Of a stretch of 64,000 bases of DNA, positions 63,770 through 64,000 are shown piece by piece. Origin of the DNA: Neoarius graeffei (lineage: Eukaryota; Chordata; Actinopteri; Siluriformes; Ariidae); NCBI RefSeq assembly GCF_027579695.1, contig NC_083587.1, positions 4,627,501 to 4,691,500 on the forward strand, written 5' to 3'. The notes beneath the pieces were generated by a model. That model was given only the letters and a program-made list of their open reading frames with translations, was not told where the DNA came from and made no database searches. Within the stretch, counting starts at the first letter, position 1; each line of letters starts with the position of its first letter. The position numbers and the translations under genes are program-made.

Positions 63770-64000
63770 TCGCGCCTAAGTTGAGCATCAGTTGTCCACA
63801 CTTTACATTCACACGCTGAGGTGAGAACTGCCATATGATCTTGGAAATATCGCTGACTATATTGGGAAGGGGAGTCCAGTCAGGCTATGCTTTTGTATTG
63901 AGCTTGTGCCCGTCCTCTGGCAAAGCTTGTGTTCAGATTTCAGAGCGATGCCAACTCTGTGCCTTGATGGTACGGTCTGCACCAGCTCCGCTCAGACCTC
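63770..64000 (+). repeat. tRNA-Trp block, cut by window end
   Basis: ttcacacgctgaggtgagaa, gtattgagcttgtgcccgtc and cagatttcagagcgatgcca match the flank of the tRNA-Trp relic at 46388 (46180-46387). The window ends at cagacctc, where the next tRNA-Trp copy should begin (63995). Confidence 0.7.

Overview
The window reads as vertebrate intergenic or intronic DNA from a ray-finned fish. It has no bacterial gene organisation. It holds teleost-typical non-LTR retrotransposons (L2, CR1/Rex1, R4/Rex6, L1-Tx1), Tc1/mariner and hAT DNA transposons, tRNA-headed SINEs, AT/GT microsatellites and one full-length endogenous retrovirus. The element mix suggests an ostariophysan such as a catfish or cyprinid, but that is inference. 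The only host protein-coding piece I can defend is one 45-bp collagen Gly-X-Y exon at 9522-9566 (+). Most of the window may therefore lie inside or beside a collagen gene. Many open frames begin at TTG, GTG or CTG, so start codons are given only where an ATG was checked. || Layout. 1-1072: 5' piece of a CR1/Rex1-like LINE (-). 1073-5978: near full-length L2-like LINE (-), ORF1 with an SGNH esterase and ORF2 with APE and RT, broken by a 65-bp duplication. 5981-7297: DNA transposon with terminal inverted repeats, TA flanks, an internal 595-bp foldback and one remnant YqaJ-associated-type exon. 7329-9085: decayed tandem cluster of initiator tRNA-Met and tRNA-Arg-like units. 9522-9566: collagen exon. 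10190-15440: two degraded LINEs (-). 15444-17043: probable hAT-like non-autonomous element. 18232-30743: 12.5-kb endogenous retrovirus (LTRs, tRNA-Met PBS, gag, double-retropepsin pol, integrase, F-protein-like env). 30985-32400: ZBED/hAT transposase-derived pseudogene with a THAP piece. 32420-33240: LINE endonuclease fragment. 33.2-36.3 kb: repeats and decayed tRNAs. 36355-37409: foldback transposon with 9-bp target duplication. 38580-41140: R4/Rex6-like LINE with a restriction-like endonuclease. 41.2-47 kb: SINEs, a LINE tail, and a dispersed family of blocks carrying decayed tRNA-Trp, -Lys and -Glu. 47.0-49.0 kb: RLE-type and L1-Tx1 LINE fragments. 49.5-58.97 kb: a 9-kb interval bounded by about 530-bp inverted arms, holding a CR1/Rex1 LINE, a Tc1 element, tRNA-Arg and tRNA-His relics and another LINE tail. 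59254-62395: second Tc1/mariner element whose transposase is split by a non-autonomous hAT with an exact 8-bp target duplication. 62.4-64 kb: SINEs and another tRNA-Lys/tRNA-Trp block cut by the window end. || The parts work together only as a layered insertion history. Nested cases include hAT in Tc1, SINE in LINE tail, a retroposon in a LINE, Tc1 at a LINE 5' end, and a transposon beside a tRNA cluster. The most informative items are the retrovirus with an F-like envelope and a degenerate second protease domain, the hairpin-bearing transposon, and the decayed tRNA-gene families.
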